This document shows positions 54,616 to 64,000 of a stretch of DNA of 64,000 nucleotides, piece after piece. The stretch is taken from positions 1 to 64,000 of the forward strand of contig NZ_JHXM01000011.1 in the NCBI RefSeq assembly GCF_000621725.1, written 5' to 3'. The DNA comes from Xylanibacter brevis ATCC 19188. Its GTDB lineage: Bacteria; Bacteroidota; Bacteroidia; Bacteroidales; Bacteroidaceae. Both the position numbers and the translations under genes were made by a program. Position 1 is the first letter of the stretch. Every line of letters begins with the position of its first letter. The notes beneath the pieces are model-generated. The model did no database searches. It was not told the DNA's origin and was given only the letters and a program-made list of their open reading frames with translations.

Positions 54616-56567
54616 TATATTAATGTGCCATATTCAGAACTATAACGCAACATCTGATGCTCATATGATTCCGAATAATTAATCTGAATATCGACGATAT
54701 CGCCCATTTTATCGTAGACAGGCAACATCCACGGATTAATAAACCCTTTATATGGTGCAAGATTTAGACCTCTATACCTTTCAAGAACTTCCTGATGTAG
54801 TTCTGGATCTATCTTAACTGCATATCTTTCTACTAGATCTCGAGCTGCATCATAGTCACCCTCGCTTTTGATTCTCTGAATCTCTGCAAGAAGACGCGCA
54901 AAAAGGTCTCTTAATTCTTCGAAATCATCAATCTCCAATTGCGTGACGCCATCTTTCTTTTTCAATCGCATAGAACGGGCACGCTCTAAACACCACCTGG
55001 CGATTAGAGCTCTATTTCTCATGTGAGCCTCTTCTATATCATGCCCAATATTTATTCGAACTAGCTGAGTCATCAGTCCGTTCAAAATATAGGTAAAATA
55101 ATTACTCTTATATGCTTCATTATTTGGAAGAAGTCCGAGAGCGACTAGCTTATCGTCTGCCATATAATATAACGCGAAGAGGTCAGCCCTAGCTTCTTCG
55201 ATGACATTGCCATATGATTTGAGCGCATCTGAATCAACACCTGGTAGTAGTTTACCACTTCCATGCCCCAGACACTCATGCAAATCTGTATGCAAATCAT
55301 CGCAAACATCGTCATATTTCCGAATAAGCTCAAGTATCTGTTTATCCCTAACAAATTCATCGAGAAATCCGTTTCCTTTTGAGGACTTTCTATATGCATC
55401 CGTAATATTACTAATCGTAATACTCTTTGATCCATGTCGTGCCCTAATCCAGTCCGCATTAGGAAGGTTGATGCCAATTGCTGTGGAGGGATACTCATCG
55501 CCACCAAGCATGGCCGCACATATCACATTTGCAGAAACGCCCTTAACGACGTCTTTCTTAAACCGAGCATCAACAGGAGAATGATCTTCAAACCACTGCG
55601 CATTCTTGCTAATAGTACGAGTACGCTGGGTTGCTTCCTCATTAAGGTATTCTACAAGGCCTTCCCATGATCCCTTAAGACCTAAAGGATCACCATAGAC
55701 TTCGATAAAACCATTAATAAAATCGACCTTGGTATCAAGACACCTAACCCAATCTATGGAATATTTATCAAAATCACGCAAATCACCTGTATTATAATAC
55801 GTTATCAGCGAATCTATAACATTCTTTTGTTGAGCGTTCTCGGCTACATCTTTTGCTTTTTCTAACCAATACACGATGTGTCGAATAGCATTTGCATATC
55901 GTCCGTTTGCCGACCATACTTCCTCAACAATTTGCCCATTCCTTTTTACAAGAGTACTATTCAATCCATACGAAGGAGGCTCTGGATCATCAACATTCTT
56001 TTTAGAGTTATAGAAAGATTCAGCCTCTTCCTGCGTCACATCCTGATAATAGTTACATGCGGACGTTCTGACAAGATCTTCGCCATCAGTCTTATTTACT
56101 CTTTTGGGCTGTACATTTTCGTCAAATATAACAGGAAAGAGTTCTTCACACATTTCATCCACCGTCTGTCCATCATTAAGTGGAAATGACTGTGGATTAC
56201 ATTGTTTTATCGCTAAACGAAGATAATCTTGACTAAATCCCGGCTTAAATTTGTCTGATGAATAGTGATGATATATACCACTTGAGAACCAAATGCGTTT
56301 TAAGTATTCTTCCAACGCACGAAAATCGTTGTTATCCCGATCAATATTATAATTAGAATATATAACCTCCAGTACTTTTCGAATACGAAGGTTATATATA
56401 CCAAATTGGTCAAAAGTAATGTCTCTCCCGAATACAGTGGCCTTTGCTAAATAATAAATAAGTTTCTTTTGTTGAACGGTGAGCTTTTCAAAACCATCAA
56501 GTTTGTATCTTAATACTTGAATGTCTGCAAATCGTTCACTTAGATAGTTAAAATAGTCTGACTCCAT
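54615..56567 (-). CDS. Dipeptidyl peptidase III (M49)
   Basis: A 650-residue zinc peptidase removing dipeptides from the N-terminus of short peptides. The M49 motif HECLGHGSGK (HExxGH) and the third ligand in IEEARADLFALY are present. No signal peptide, so it is cytosolic. ATG at 56567 is chosen over a TTG one codon upstream. It follows an AraC-type regulator by 7 bases. Confidence 0.92.
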   Translation of the reverse strand: MESDYFNYLSERFADIQVLRYKLDGFEKLTVQQKKLIYYLAKATVFGRDITFDQFGIYNLRIRKVLEVIYSNYNIDRDNNDFRALEEYLKRIWFSSGIYHHYSSDKFKPGFSQDYLRLAIKQCNPQSFPLNDGQTVDEMCEELFPVIFDENVQPKRVNKTDGEDLVRTSACNYYQDVTQEEAESFYNSKKNVDDPEPPSYGLNSTLVKRNGQIVEEVWSANGRYANAIRHIVYWLEKAKDVAENAQQKNVIDSLITYYNTGDLRDFDKYSIDWVRCLDTKVDFINGFIEVYGDPLGLKGSWEGLVEYLNEEATQRTRTISKNAQWFEDHSPVDARFKKDVVKGVSANVICAAMLGGDEYPSTAIGINLPNADWIRARHGSKSITISNITDAYRKSSKGNGFLDEFVRDKQILELIRKYDDVCDDLHTDLHECLGHGSGKLLPGVDSDALKSYGNVIEEARADLFALYYMADDKLVALGLLPNNEAYKSNYFTYILNGLMTQLVRINIGHDIEEAHMRNRALIARWCLERARSMRLKKKDGVTQLEIDDFEELRDLFARLLAEIQRIKSEGDYDAARDLVERYAVKIDPELHQEVLERYRGLNLAPYKGFINPWMLPVYDKMGDIVDIQINYSESYEHQMLRYSSEYGTLI

Positions 56568-56574
56568 CAAAAAC

Positions 56575-57006
56575 CTACTTTTTCTTTCTCTGATTAGAAG
56601 AATGTGACACGCGGTATTCTTTCGGGGTTATACCCATAATACGATAGAACGAAGCATAAAATGACTGGCGGTTAGCAAAGCCTACCATATCACTTACCTC
56701 CTCGATTCTCAAATCCTGATAGCGTTTGTCAACGAGAATTGACATAGCCTCTTCTATACGATACTTATTGACAAAAGAGGTGTAGTTCATATGGAACTTA
56801 ACATTTACAACAGCTGAAATATAGCGAGTGTTTGTTCCTAAAGCTTCAGCAAGTTTCTTAGCAGAGAAATCGCGATCTTTATACTTCTTCTGCATAACAA
56901 TAATGTTCAGAATCTTCTCTTTAAGTTCGTCCATCAAAGCGGGATTAACCAGATTTCTGTACGCGGCCTCTTTTTCCTTTTTTTCTGTAATGTTGTACTT
57001 TGTCAT
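56575..57006 (-). CDS. Small AraC-type transcriptional regulator
   Basis: A 143-residue protein with the AraC DNA-binding double helix-turn-helix (FSAKKLAEALGTNTRYISAV; IEEVSDMVGFANRQSFYASF) and the usual end GITPKEYR. There is no sensor or receiver domain, only about 45 N-terminal residues. It may respond through a partner or just by its level. First of three leftward genes with M49 peptidase. Confidence 0.88.
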   Translation of the reverse strand: MTKYNITEKKEKEAAYRNLVNPALMDELKEKILNIIVMQKKYKDRDFSAKKLAEALGTNTRYISAVVNVKFHMNYTSFVNKYRIEEAMSILVDKRYQDLRIEEVSDMVGFANRQSFYASFYRIMGITPKEYRVSHSSNQRKKK

Positions 57007-57054
57007 ATAACCAAAAATCTAATCTAAAAATTTTACTATCCAATTATTTTTCTG

Positions 57055-57062
57055 CAAATATA
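57055..57062 (-). promoter_or_regulatory. -7 element of AraC-type regulator operon
   Basis: TATATTTG read leftward, about 49 bases before the ATG. Confidence 0.55.
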
Positions 57063-57126
57063 CATTAATTTATTTTAATGGCAATGGAAAATTAAAGAAA
57101 ATTGCACAAATTAAAAGATTATTTTG

Positions 57127-57134
57127 TATTTTTG
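57127..57134 (+). promoter_or_regulatory. -7 element of purN promoter
   Basis: TATTTTTG followed by CACG, 26 bases before the ATG. Confidence 0.6.
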
Positions 57135-57159
57135 CACGAATAATTAAAGTATATTTAAC

Positions 57160-57741
57160 ATGAAGACTATAAATGTGGCAATCTTTGTTTCTGGGAACGG
57201 TACGAATTGTGCTAACATTATTCGATATTTCAAGAACTCTAAAAGTGTAAAAATCAAGATAGTCTTGAGTAATCGTCCAGATGCTTTTGCATTAGTCCGC
57301 GCACAACAACTTGGCGTGCCAGCCATCGTGATAGATAAGGCTCAGTTAAATAGCGAAACAAAAATGATGGAAATCTTACAAAGTCACGCCATAGATTACA
57401 TTGTTTTAGCAGGGTTTCTTCCAATCATCCCTGACTTTATAGTTAAGTCTTTTCCCAATCGTATTGTAAATATTCATCCATCACTACTTCCCAAGTATGG
57501 AGGAAAAGGAATGTGGGGATATCATGTACACGAAGCAGTAAAAGCGGCAGGAGAAAATGAGACAGGCATCACAATACATTATGTCAACAATGAGTGTGAC
57601 GGGGGTACAATTATCGAACAATTCAAGATTTCCCTGAGCCCCGAGGACACCGTCGAAGATATTGAAAACAAGGTGCACATGCTGGAAATGAAGCACTTCC
57701 CAAAGATTTTAGAATGTATTTTCTTAGGTAAGTTTGCTTAA
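57160..57741 (+). CDS. purN: Phosphoribosylglycinamide formyltransferase
   Basis: A 193-residue folate-dependent GAR transformylase of purine synthesis. Seen: VSGNGTNCANIIRYF, IVNIHPSLLPKYGGKGMWG and GITIHYVNNECDGGTIIEQ (catalytic Asn, His, Asp). Length is normal. Its own promoter precedes it, and purU has a separate one. Confidence 0.95.
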   Translation: MKTINVAIFVSGNGTNCANIIRYFKNSKSVKIKIVLSNRPDAFALVRAQQLGVPAIVIDKAQLNSETKMMEILQSHAIDYIVLAGFLPIIPDFIVKSFPNRIVNIHPSLLPKYGGKGMWGYHVHEAVKAAGENETGITIHYVNNECDGGTIIEQFKISLSPEDTVEDIENKVHMLEMKHFPKILECIFLGKFA

Positions 57742-57765
57742 TTTCAATATTATTTTGTAATTTTG
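57733..57765 (+). promoter_or_regulatory. purU-his-lys operon promoter
   Basis: TTTG (57733-57736), 21 bases, then TAATTTTG (57758-57765). It partly overlaps the end of purN. Confidence 0.7.
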
Positions 57766-57800
57766 CACGTTGAATAGAAATTGAAACACAATATAAACAG

Positions 57801-58664
57801 ATGAAACCAACAGCAATTTTGCTTCTGCACTGTCCCGACCAGCAAGGCATTATTTCAGAAGTAACGAAATTCATTACCGACAACGAAGGCAATATCGTTG
57901 ATCTTGACCAATATGTAGATCGTCAAGATGGTGTCTTCTTTATGCGCATACAATGGGAACTTGATGGATTCCTGATACCCCGCGAGAAGATTAAGGAATA
58001 TATAGAAACATTATACACGAGACGCTACAATATGGAATTCTCGCTATATTTTAGCGACCAACGTCCACGCATGGCGATTTTTGTATCAAAAATGAGCCAT
58101 TGTCTCTATGACTTGTTGGCTCGTTGGAAAGCTGGCGAATATGACGTTGACATTCCTTGTATCATTTCCAATCACGAAGATCTTCGCTATGTAGCTGAGC
58201 AATTTGGCATTCCATATTACGTATGGAGCATCAAGAAAGACCATTCTAACAAAGCAGAAGTTGAGCAAGCTGAGATGGACTTGCTAAAGAAAGAAAAAGT
58301 CACATTTATCGTCTTAGCCCGCTATATGCAGATCATTAGCGATGAGATGATTGCTGCATATCCTCACCATATTATTAATATTCATCATTCCTTCCTACCT
58401 GCTTTTGTTGGTGCTAAGCCATACCATCAGGCTTGGGAGCGCGGCGTAAAAATCATTGGTGCCACAAGTCATTACGTAACAGCAGAGTTGGATGCTGGTC
58501 CTATTATTGAGCAGGATGTAACACGTATCACTCACAAAGACACCCCTGAAAGTCTCGTTCTAAAAGGAAAAGATCTTGAAAAGATTGTTCTGTCAAGAGC
58601 GGTTACAAAACATATCCAGCGAAAAGTACTAACATATAAAAACAAAACGATTATTTTCAGTTAA
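57801..58664 (+). CDS. purU: Formyltetrahydrofolate deformylase
   Basis: A 287-residue enzyme splitting 10-formyl-THF into formate and THF. An N-terminal ACT domain (about 5-80; LLHCPDQQGIISEVTKFI) is followed by a formyltransferase-fold domain (IINIHHSFLPAFVGAKPYHQ, GATSHYVTAELDAGPIIEQD). The stop codon overlaps the hisH start (TAATG). It heads the operon with hisH-A-F-IE. Confidence 0.93.
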   Translation: MKPTAILLLHCPDQQGIISEVTKFITDNEGNIVDLDQYVDRQDGVFFMRIQWELDGFLIPREKIKEYIETLYTRRYNMEFSLYFSDQRPRMAIFVSKMSHCLYDLLARWKAGEYDVDIPCIISNHEDLRYVAEQFGIPYYVWSIKKDHSNKAEVEQAEMDLLKKEKVTFIVLARYMQIISDEMIAAYPHHIINIHHSFLPAFVGAKPYHQAWERGVKIIGATSHYVTAELDAGPIIEQDVTRITHKDTPESLVLKGKDLEKIVLSRAVTKHIQRKVLTYKNKTIIFS

Positions 58665-59245
58665 TGCAAGTAGCTGTCGTAAAATATAATGCAGGAAACG
58701 TCTATTCAGTTTTGAATGCGCTGAAGAGAATTGGCATTGATCCAATACTAACGGACGACGCCAAGTTGATTCGTCAAGCAGATCGTGTGATATTTCCTGG
58801 GCAAGGAGAAGCCAGTAACGCAATGGCATATCTTCGTCAGCATGGCTTAGATGAAGTCATTCGTTCTCTGCGCCAACCAGTACTTGGTATATGCATTGGT
58901 CAGCAGTTGCTCTGTCGACACTCTGAAGAAGGCGATGTAGACTGTATCGGAATATTTGATGCAGAAGTCAAGCGCTTTCAGCCCGCTATGCATCAAGAAA
59001 AAGTTCCATGTATGGGATGGAATCAGCTGAGAGATGTAAAATCGCCTCTTTTTGAAAACAACAGTTATGTCTATTTTGTGCATAGCTATTATGTGCCATT
59101 GTGTAACGAGACAATTGCCACTGCAGATTACATTCTGCCCTACTCTGCCGCATTACATAAGGACAACTTTTATTCATGCCAATTTCATCCTGAAAAGAGT
59201 GGCGATGTAGGTGAACGTATTATTAAACGTTTTATTGAATTATGA
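58664..59245 (+). CDS. hisH: Imidazole glycerol phosphate synthase, glutaminase subunit
   Basis: A 193-residue class I amidotransferase. Nucleophile Cys in LGICIGQQLLC; His-Glu in QFHPEKSG. It feeds ammonia to HisF. Overlaps hisA by 4 bases. Confidence 0.95.
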   Translation: MQVAVVKYNAGNVYSVLNALKRIGIDPILTDDAKLIRQADRVIFPGQGEASNAMAYLRQHGLDEVIRSLRQPVLGICIGQQLLCRHSEEGDVDCIGIFDAEVKRFQPAMHQEKVPCMGWNQLRDVKSPLFENNSYVYFVHSYYVPLCNETIATADYILPYSAALHKDNFYSCQFHPEKSGDVGERIIKRFIEL

Positions 59246-59976
59246 TTGAACTTATACCAGCAATAGATATCATTGACGGCAAATGTGTTCGTCTAACAAA
59301 AGGTGATTACGAAACGAAGTCGGTATATGGCGAACCTATCGATATGGCTCAACAGTTTGAGGCATTAGGTTTTAAACGTCTCCATATGGTTGATTTAGAT
59401 GGTGCTAAGTCAAAGCATATTGTTAATGATTCTGTGCTTCGTCAGATTACGGAAGCAACAAATCTAATTGTTGACTTCGGCGGTGGTATCAAGACTGATG
59501 ATGATATTCAAAAGGCATTTGATGCAGGAGCTTCTATGGTGACTATTGGCTCAGTAGCTGTCACAAATCCTGAATTGTTTGAGAATTGGCTGAACAAATA
59601 TGGTCCTGATCATATTATTTTAGGAGCTGACGTACGCAACGGAAAAATCAGTATTAATGGCTGGAAAGACGATTCAAACGATGAACTTCTATCTTTTCTG
59701 AAACGCTATGTGAAGATGGGTGTAAAAAACGTATTGTGCACAGAAATATCTCGTGACGGAACATTGTCAGGACCTGCCACTCCACTATATAAAGAAATAA
59801 TGAATATCTATCCTCATCTTCACCTAATTGCTAGTGGAGGCATTGGAAGTATCGAAGATATAAAAAACTTGAGCGACTCCGCTATACCAGCCGTTGTTTT
59901 TGGAAAGGCAATCTACGAAGGAAAGATAGACATGAAAGAATTGATTCAATTAAAGAACACACAAAAATGGGGTTAG
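59242..59976 (+). CDS. hisA: ProFAR isomerase
   Basis: A 244-residue TIM barrel. Catalytic Asp in [19 protein letters not shown] and in [10 protein letters not shown]; phosphate sites DFGGGIK and [11 protein letters not shown]. Overlaps hisF by 10 bases. Confidence 0.95.
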   Translation: MIELIPAIDIIDGKCVRLTKGDYETKSVYGEPIDMAQQFEALGFKRLHMVDLDGAKSKHIVNDSVLRQITEATNLIVDFGGGIKTDDDIQKAFDAGASMVTIGSVAVTNPELFENWLNKYGPDHIILGADVRNGKISINGWKDDSNDELLSFLKRYVKMGVKNVLCTEISRDGTLSGPATPLYKEIMNIYPHLHLIASGGIGSIEDIKNLSDSAIPAVVFGKAIYEGKIDMKELIQLKNTQKWG

Positions 59977-60725
59977 CAAAAAGAATCATCCCTTGTTTAG
60001 ATGTGAAAGATGGCGAAACAGTAAAAGGTACCAATTTCGTCAATCTTCGCTCGGCGGGAGATCCTGTCGAGCTGGGCAAGTTATATTCTGCTCAAGGAGC
60101 CGATGAACTTGTATTTCTTGACATCACCGCTTCGTATGAAAAGCGTAAAACGTTCACTGATATGGTAACTCGTGTTGCACAACAGGTAAACATCCCCTTT
60201 ACTGTAGGAGGTGGTATTAATGAACTTTCAGACGTTGAACGCCTACTATATGCAGGCGCTGACAAAGTCAGTGTAAATAGCGCGGCCATCCGCCGTCCAG
60301 AGCTAATAGAAGAAATTGCCAATCGATTTGGATCACAGGTATGCGTGGTAGCCATCGATGCTCGTTTTGACAGTGATGGCTGGCATTGCTATCTCAAAGG
60401 AGGACGTGAACGCACAGAATTAAACCTATTCGACTGGGCTCGTGAAGCACAAGAACGTGGAGCAGGAGAAATATTGTTCACATCAATGGACCATGATGGC
60501 GTTAAAGAAGGTTTTGCCAATGAAGCTCTTTGCCATTTGGCTGACAGTCTTTCAATACCCATCATCGCTAGTGGTGGTGCCGGCAAGAAAGAAGATTTCG
60601 TTAATGCGTTTACACAAGGACATGCAGATGCAGCCCTAGCTGCAAGCGTGTTTCACTTTGGGGAGATATCTATTCCTGAACTAAAAAAATATCTGTATAA
60701 TGAAGGAATTAATGTTAGACTTTGA
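59967..60725 (+). CDS. hisF: Imidazole glycerol phosphate synthase, cyclase subunit
   Basis: A 252-residue TIM barrel. Catalytic Asp in [18 protein letters not shown] and in [11 protein letters not shown]; phosphate sites PFTVGGGI and [11 protein letters not shown]. It releases AICAR and IGP. Overlaps hisIE by 26 bases or 14, depending on the hisIE start. Confidence 0.96.
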   Translation: MGLAKRIIPCLDVKDGETVKGTNFVNLRSAGDPVELGKLYSAQGADELVFLDITASYEKRKTFTDMVTRVAQQVNIPFTVGGGINELSDVERLLYAGADKVSVNSAAIRRPELIEEIANRFGSQVCVVAIDARFDSDGWHCYLKGGRERTELNLFDWAREAQERGAGEILFTSMDHDGVKEGFANEALCHLADSLSIPIIASGGAGKKEDFVNAFTQGHADAALAASVFHFGEISIPELKKYLYNEGINVRL

Positions 60726-61365
60726 GAAGATGGGAGGTTTGGTGCCTGCCATCATTCAAGATGCAAGTACTAAAAATGTTTTAATGCTAGGCTTCATGAA
60801 TGAAGAAGCATATCAAAAAACGCTAGAGACAAAACATGTCACATTTTGGAGTCGTACTCGTAACACACTTTGGACAAAAGGTGAAACCAGCGGACATTTC
60901 CTAAACCTTGTTGACATGAAGGTTGATTGTGACAACGACACCTTGCTTGTAAAGGTCCATCCACAAGGTCCTACATGTCACAAGGGTACTGACACATGTT
61001 GGGGTGAAGATAACAACCCTTTGGAAAGCAGTTCTCTTACTTTTCTTTCAGAATTGCAGGATTTTATAGAACAGCGTCATAAAGAAATGCCAGAGGGAAG
61101 CTATACAACAAAGCTTTTCAAAGAAGGTGTAAATAAGATTGCGCAAAAGGTCGGTGAAGAAGCCTTGGAAACTGTCATCGAAGCAACAAACGGAACAGAT
61201 GAGCATTTGATATATGAAGCATCCGATCTTCTTTATCATTTATTGGTTCTTCTCACACACAAAGGAAAGAGAATCGAAGATGTTGCTGACGAACTCCAAA
61301 AACGCCATGATCCTGAGTGGGATAAAAAAAGACGTGCTGCAAAAGCTGCAGGCCAAATGAAATAA
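60700..61365 (+). CDS. hisIE: Bifunctional PRA-CH / PRA-PH enzyme
   Basis: A 221-residue fusion. The HisI part (about 1-115) has [20 protein letters not shown] and the zinc Cys in [12 protein letters not shown]. The HisE part (about 120-221) has [20 protein letters not shown]. Starts at 60700 or 60712 (MLDFEKMGG) are both possible; the latter fits homologs better. Confidence 0.93.
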   Translation: MKELMLDFEKMGGLVPAIIQDASTKNVLMLGFMNEEAYQKTLETKHVTFWSRTRNTLWTKGETSGHFLNLVDMKVDCDNDTLLVKVHPQGPTCHKGTDTCWGEDNNPLESSSLTFLSELQDFIEQRHKEMPEGSYTTKLFKEGVNKIAQKVGEEALETVIEATNGTDEHLIYEASDLLYHLLVLLTHKGKRIEDVADELQKRHDPEWDKKRRAAKAAGQMK

Positions 61366-61381
61366 CAATAAATGATTAGTG

Positions 61382-62047
61382 ATGTTGATAGATTATAAAA
61401 ATGCAACAATATGTCAACAAGACGGAAAGGTTGTTCTTGAGAATGTAAACTTCACGGCCGATGAAAACTCGTTTATTTATATCACTGGCCGCGTTGGATC
61501 TGGCAAAAGTTCCCTGCTAAAGACCTTTTACAAGGAACTTGATGTAGAAAAGGCAGATTGTGCTAACGTTCTAGGTAGTGACATGCTATCAATTAAGAGC
61601 AAGGAGATACCTGCTTTACGTCGTCAGATGGGAATTGTATTTCAAGATTTCCAGTTACTGACTGACCGATCTGTTCATCATAACCTTCAGTTTGTATTGA
61701 AATCCACAGGATGGAAGAATAAATCTGAGATTGAATCTCGCATCGAGCAAGTACTGAAAGTCGTTGGTATGTATGACAAGATTGACTGCATGCCACATGA
61801 GCTTTCCGGAGGTGAGCAACAGCGCATTGCAATTGCCCGAGCAATTTTGAATTCGCCCAAATTAATTATAGCAGATGAACCCACTGCCAATCTCGATCCA
61901 GATACAGCAAAAGGAATTATGGAACTTCTTTACGGATTCTCCAAACAGCAAACTGCAGTTGTCATGAGTACACATAATCTTCAACTACTCGAGCAATTTC
62001 CTGGTGTTGTATATCACTGTGAAAACAATCAAATAATCAAAGAATAA
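61382..62047 (+). CDS. ftsE: FtsE-like ABC ATPase
   Basis: A 221-residue ABC ATPase. Walker A GRVGSGKSSLL, signature LSGGEQQRIAIARAI, Walker B LIIADEPTANLDPD. The N-terminus (MLIDYKNATICQQ) fits the FtsE group of Bacteroidetes. FtsE works with FtsX in divisome and wall-hydrolase control; ftsX is not adjacent here. An upstream GTG was rejected as start. Confidence 0.85.
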   Translation: MLIDYKNATICQQDGKVVLENVNFTADENSFIYITGRVGSGKSSLLKTFYKELDVEKADCANVLGSDMLSIKSKEIPALRRQMGIVFQDFQLLTDRSVHHNLQFVLKSTGWKNKSEIESRIEQVLKVVGMYDKIDCMPHELSGGEQQRIAIARAILNSPKLIIADEPTANLDPDTAKGIMELLYGFSKQQTAVVMSTHNLQLLEQFPGVVYHCENNQIIKE

Positions 62048-62066
62048 CAACAAAAATAATTAAGAT

Positions 62067-63383
62067 ATGAAAGTTATGAAATTTGGCGGAACCTCAGTAG
62101 GATCTCCGCAAAGAATGAAGGAAGTAACTAATCTTGTTACAAAATCAGGAAAACCCGTAATGGTGGTTCTTTCTGCAATGTCTGGTACAACAAACTCTTT
62201 GGTTGAGATTTCGGATTATCTATATAAGAAGAATCCAGATGGTGCCAATGAGGTTATCAACAAGTTAGAGCAGAAATACGAGCGTCATTTGCCAGAGTTG
62301 TATTCTACAGAAGAATACAGAAAGATAACACACGATTTCCTTGCAGAAGAATTCAACTATCTGCGCTCGTTTACAAAAGAGCTGTTTACTTCTTTTGAAG
62401 AAAAAAGCATCGTTGCACAAGGCGAGATGATGTCTACCAACATGGTGGTAAATTACATGAAGGAACTGGGAATTAATGCCGTGTTGCTTAATGCGCTCGA
62501 TTTTATGCGAACAGATAAAAATAGCGAGCCAGACCCCGTATATATTAAGGAGAAGCTCGCCGCATTAATGGAGCAGCATAAAGACGTTCAAGTATTTATC
62601 ACACAAGGTTTTATTTGCCGTAATGCATATGGTGAAATAGATAACTTACAGCGCGGAGGTTCTGACTATACAGCTTCACTGATAGGCGCTGCCATTGGTG
62701 CCGATGAGATCCAAATATGGACAGATATTGATGGCATGCATAACAACGACCCTCGAGTTGTTGATAAGACAGAACCTGTTCATCAGCTTCATTTTGAAGA
62801 GGCTGCAGAGCTTGCATATTTTGGAGCTAAGATTCTGCATCCCACATGCGTACAGCCAGCAAAGTATGCAGGCATTCCTGTGCGTTTGTTAAATACGATG
62901 GAACCAGAAGCCGAAGGAACCACTATCTCCAACCAGACAGAATACGGAAAGATCAAAGCTGTTGCGGCAAAGGATAATATCATTGCTATTAAGATTAAAT
63001 CTTCACGTATGCTTTTGGCAACTGGATTCTTGCGTAAAGTGTTCGAAATCTTTGAGTCATATCAAACTCCAATTGATATGGTATGTACTTCAGAGGTTGG
63101 TGTTTCTATGTCAATTGACAACTCTGCTCATCTTGGCGAGATTGTTGACGAACTGAAGAAATATGGCACTGTTACCGTAGATACAGGTATGTGTATCATA
63201 TGCGTCGTTGGTGACCTTGACTGGTCAAACATTGGTTTTGAGACAATGGTCATGGATGCAATGAAGAACATCCCCGTTCGCATGATTTCATATGGCGGAA
63301 GCAACTATAATATTTCTTTCCTTATTCGTGAGGAAGACAAAAAGCGTGCTTTACAAAGTCTCAGCGATCAACTCTTTAACTAA
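62067..63383 (+). CDS. lysC: Aspartate kinase (monofunctional)
   Basis: A 438-residue kinase. N-terminal catalytic part with KVMKFGGTSVGSPQRM and GFICRNAYGEIDNLQRGGSD, then two ACT domains (about 300-438). It has no homoserine dehydrogenase domain. With lysA next to it, it serves lysine and diaminopimelate synthesis. Confidence 0.94.
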   Translation: MKVMKFGGTSVGSPQRMKEVTNLVTKSGKPVMVVLSAMSGTTNSLVEISDYLYKKNPDGANEVINKLEQKYERHLPELYSTEEYRKITHDFLAEEFNYLRSFTKELFTSFEEKSIVAQGEMMSTNMVVNYMKELGINAVLLNALDFMRTDKNSEPDPVYIKEKLAALMEQHKDVQVFITQGFICRNAYGEIDNLQRGGSDYTASLIGAAIGADEIQIWTDIDGMHNNDPRVVDKTEPVHQLHFEEAAELAYFGAKILHPTCVQPAKYAGIPVRLLNTMEPEAEGTTISNQTEYGKIKAVAAKDNIIAIKIKSSRMLLATGFLRKVFEIFESYQTPIDMVCTSEVGVSMSIDNSAHLGEIVDELKKYGTVTVDTGMCIICVVGDLDWSNIGFETMVMDAMKNIPVRMISYGGSNYNISFLIREEDKKRALQSLSDQLFN

Positions 63384-63413
63384 ATCACAACAACACAACA
63401 CAATACTATATTC

Positions 63414-64000
63414 ATGAAAGGATTATTCCCTATTGAGAAATTCGGCCATATCAGAACGCCGTTTTACTACTATGATACAGAACTGCTTCGCAAAACGCTA
63501 GATACAATAAAAGAAGAAGCACAAAAGCATGAAGGGTTCTGCGTACATTATGCTATTAAGGCAAACGCCAATCCTAAAGTTTTACGATATATCCGAGAAG
63601 CAGGATTTGGCGCCGACTGTGTCAGTGGTGGTGAAGTAGAAGCATCACTTCGTGCGGGGTTCCCTGCATCGAAGATAGTATATGCTGGCGTCGGAAAGAG
63701 CGACTGGGAAATCAATCTAGGCTTAGACAATGATATCTTCTGCTTTAATGTTGAAAGCATACCAGAGTTGAACGTCATCAATGAACTAGCTCATCAGAAA
63801 GGAAAAATTGCTCGTGTAGCTTTCCGTCTCAATCCCAACGTTGGTGCTCACACTCATGCTAATATCACGACAGGACTAGCAGAAAACAAGTTTGGCATCG
63901 ATATGAGAGATATGGTTAAGGTTATGGAAGAAGCTGCCTATATGGAAAACATCAAGGTAGTTGGTCTTCATTTCCACATCGGCTCTCAAATTTTGGATAT
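63414..64000 (+). CDS. lysA: Diaminopimelate decarboxylase (partial)
   Basis: The first 195 residues of a PLP fold-III decarboxylase. The PLP Lys is in VHYAIKANANPKVL; then GADCVSGGEVEASLRAGFP, FRLNPNVGAHTHANITTG and LHFHIGSQI. It turns meso-DAP into lysine. The rest lies past the window end. Starts 30 bases after lysC. Confidence 0.95.
   Translation, partial: MKGLFPIEKFGHIRTPFYYYDTELLRKTLDTIKEEAQKHEGFCVHYAIKANANPKVLRYIREAGFGADCVSGGEVEASLRAGFPASKIVYAGVGKSDWEINLGLDNDIFCFNVESIPELNVINELAHQKGKIARVAFRLNPNVGAHTHANITTGLAENKFGIDMRDMVKVMEEAAYMENIKVVGLHFHIGSQILD

Noticed and set aside
62048..62066. Lysine riboswitch before lysC
   Set aside because: The gap is only 19 bases, too short for one.

Overview
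The window is chromosomal DNA of a Bacteroidales bacterium, most likely a Prevotella-type species (Prevotella/Segatella/Xylanibacter). Supporting signs are the promoter form TTTG-N19-21-TAnnTTTG upstream of many genes, ATP synthase order atpD-atpC-(membrane protein)-atpB-E-F-H-A-G, a Bat operon, an OmpP1/FadL barrel, a DUF4924 gene, a Smr/DUF2027 protein, and a VirE-N/DUF3987 primase-helicase next to a 'P5'-type lysozyme-like gene. No rRNA, tRNA, IS transposase, integrase or CRISPR array was recognised.

Layout. 1-10.4 kb is the accessory part: a partial HU-like gene (-), a symmetric inverted-repeat element at 507-646, an M13 lipoprotein peptidase (-) flanked by direct repeats, a HIRAN-like gene with an unknown partner, then a rightward cassette (OB-fold-like protein, unknown protein, primase-helicase, unknown protein, P5-like protein). 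Two truncated copies of the last gene's 5' end lie in tandem before it. 10.4-13.7 kb is hisG-hisD-hisC (-) without hisB. 13.7-17 kb holds a MltF-type transglycosylase, an N-acetylglucosamine-kinase-like gene, rhamnose mutarotase and a GT2 glycosyltransferase. 17-25 kb is rpsP and the full F1Fo ATP synthase operon. 25-28.8 kb is prmA (-), a secreted low-complexity protein and an outer-membrane barrel. 28.76-29.81 kb is a gene-free kilobase with at least four short regularly spaced repeat arrays. 29.8-36.8 kb has gdhA, a leftward operon (lysE-type exporter, DUF4924, rfbD, prfC, tsaC) and a ROK kinase.

36.8-53.9 kb is one unbroken leftward run of 15 genes with gaps of at most 19 bases: ftsY, rimO, an HU gene, an HU-TM-LysM fusion, moxR, a DUF58 gene, Bat genes (including a BatD-BatE fusion), a PAP2 phosphatase, queA, smr and nadE. 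54-57 kb is a small AraC-type regulator, dipeptidyl peptidase III and a putative HEAT-like protein. 57.1-64 kb runs rightward: purN, then purU-hisH-hisA-hisF-hisIE-ftsE-lysC-lysA (lysA cut by the window end).

How it fits together. Histidine synthesis is split into two distant sets (hisGDC and hisHAF-IE). The second set is coupled to purU, next to purN, so AICAR-producing and formyl-folate steps are neighbours. The strongest candidate for an undescribed system is the left accessory region. It carries DNA-handling proteins (HU-like, HIRAN-like, OB-fold-like, primase-helicase) and a lysozyme-like protein, together with GTTGCAG octamers that recur at several places, including a symmetric AT-rich inverted repeat that looks like an origin or a processing site. 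The 17- and 22-base-period arrays before gdhA are a second unexplained structure.
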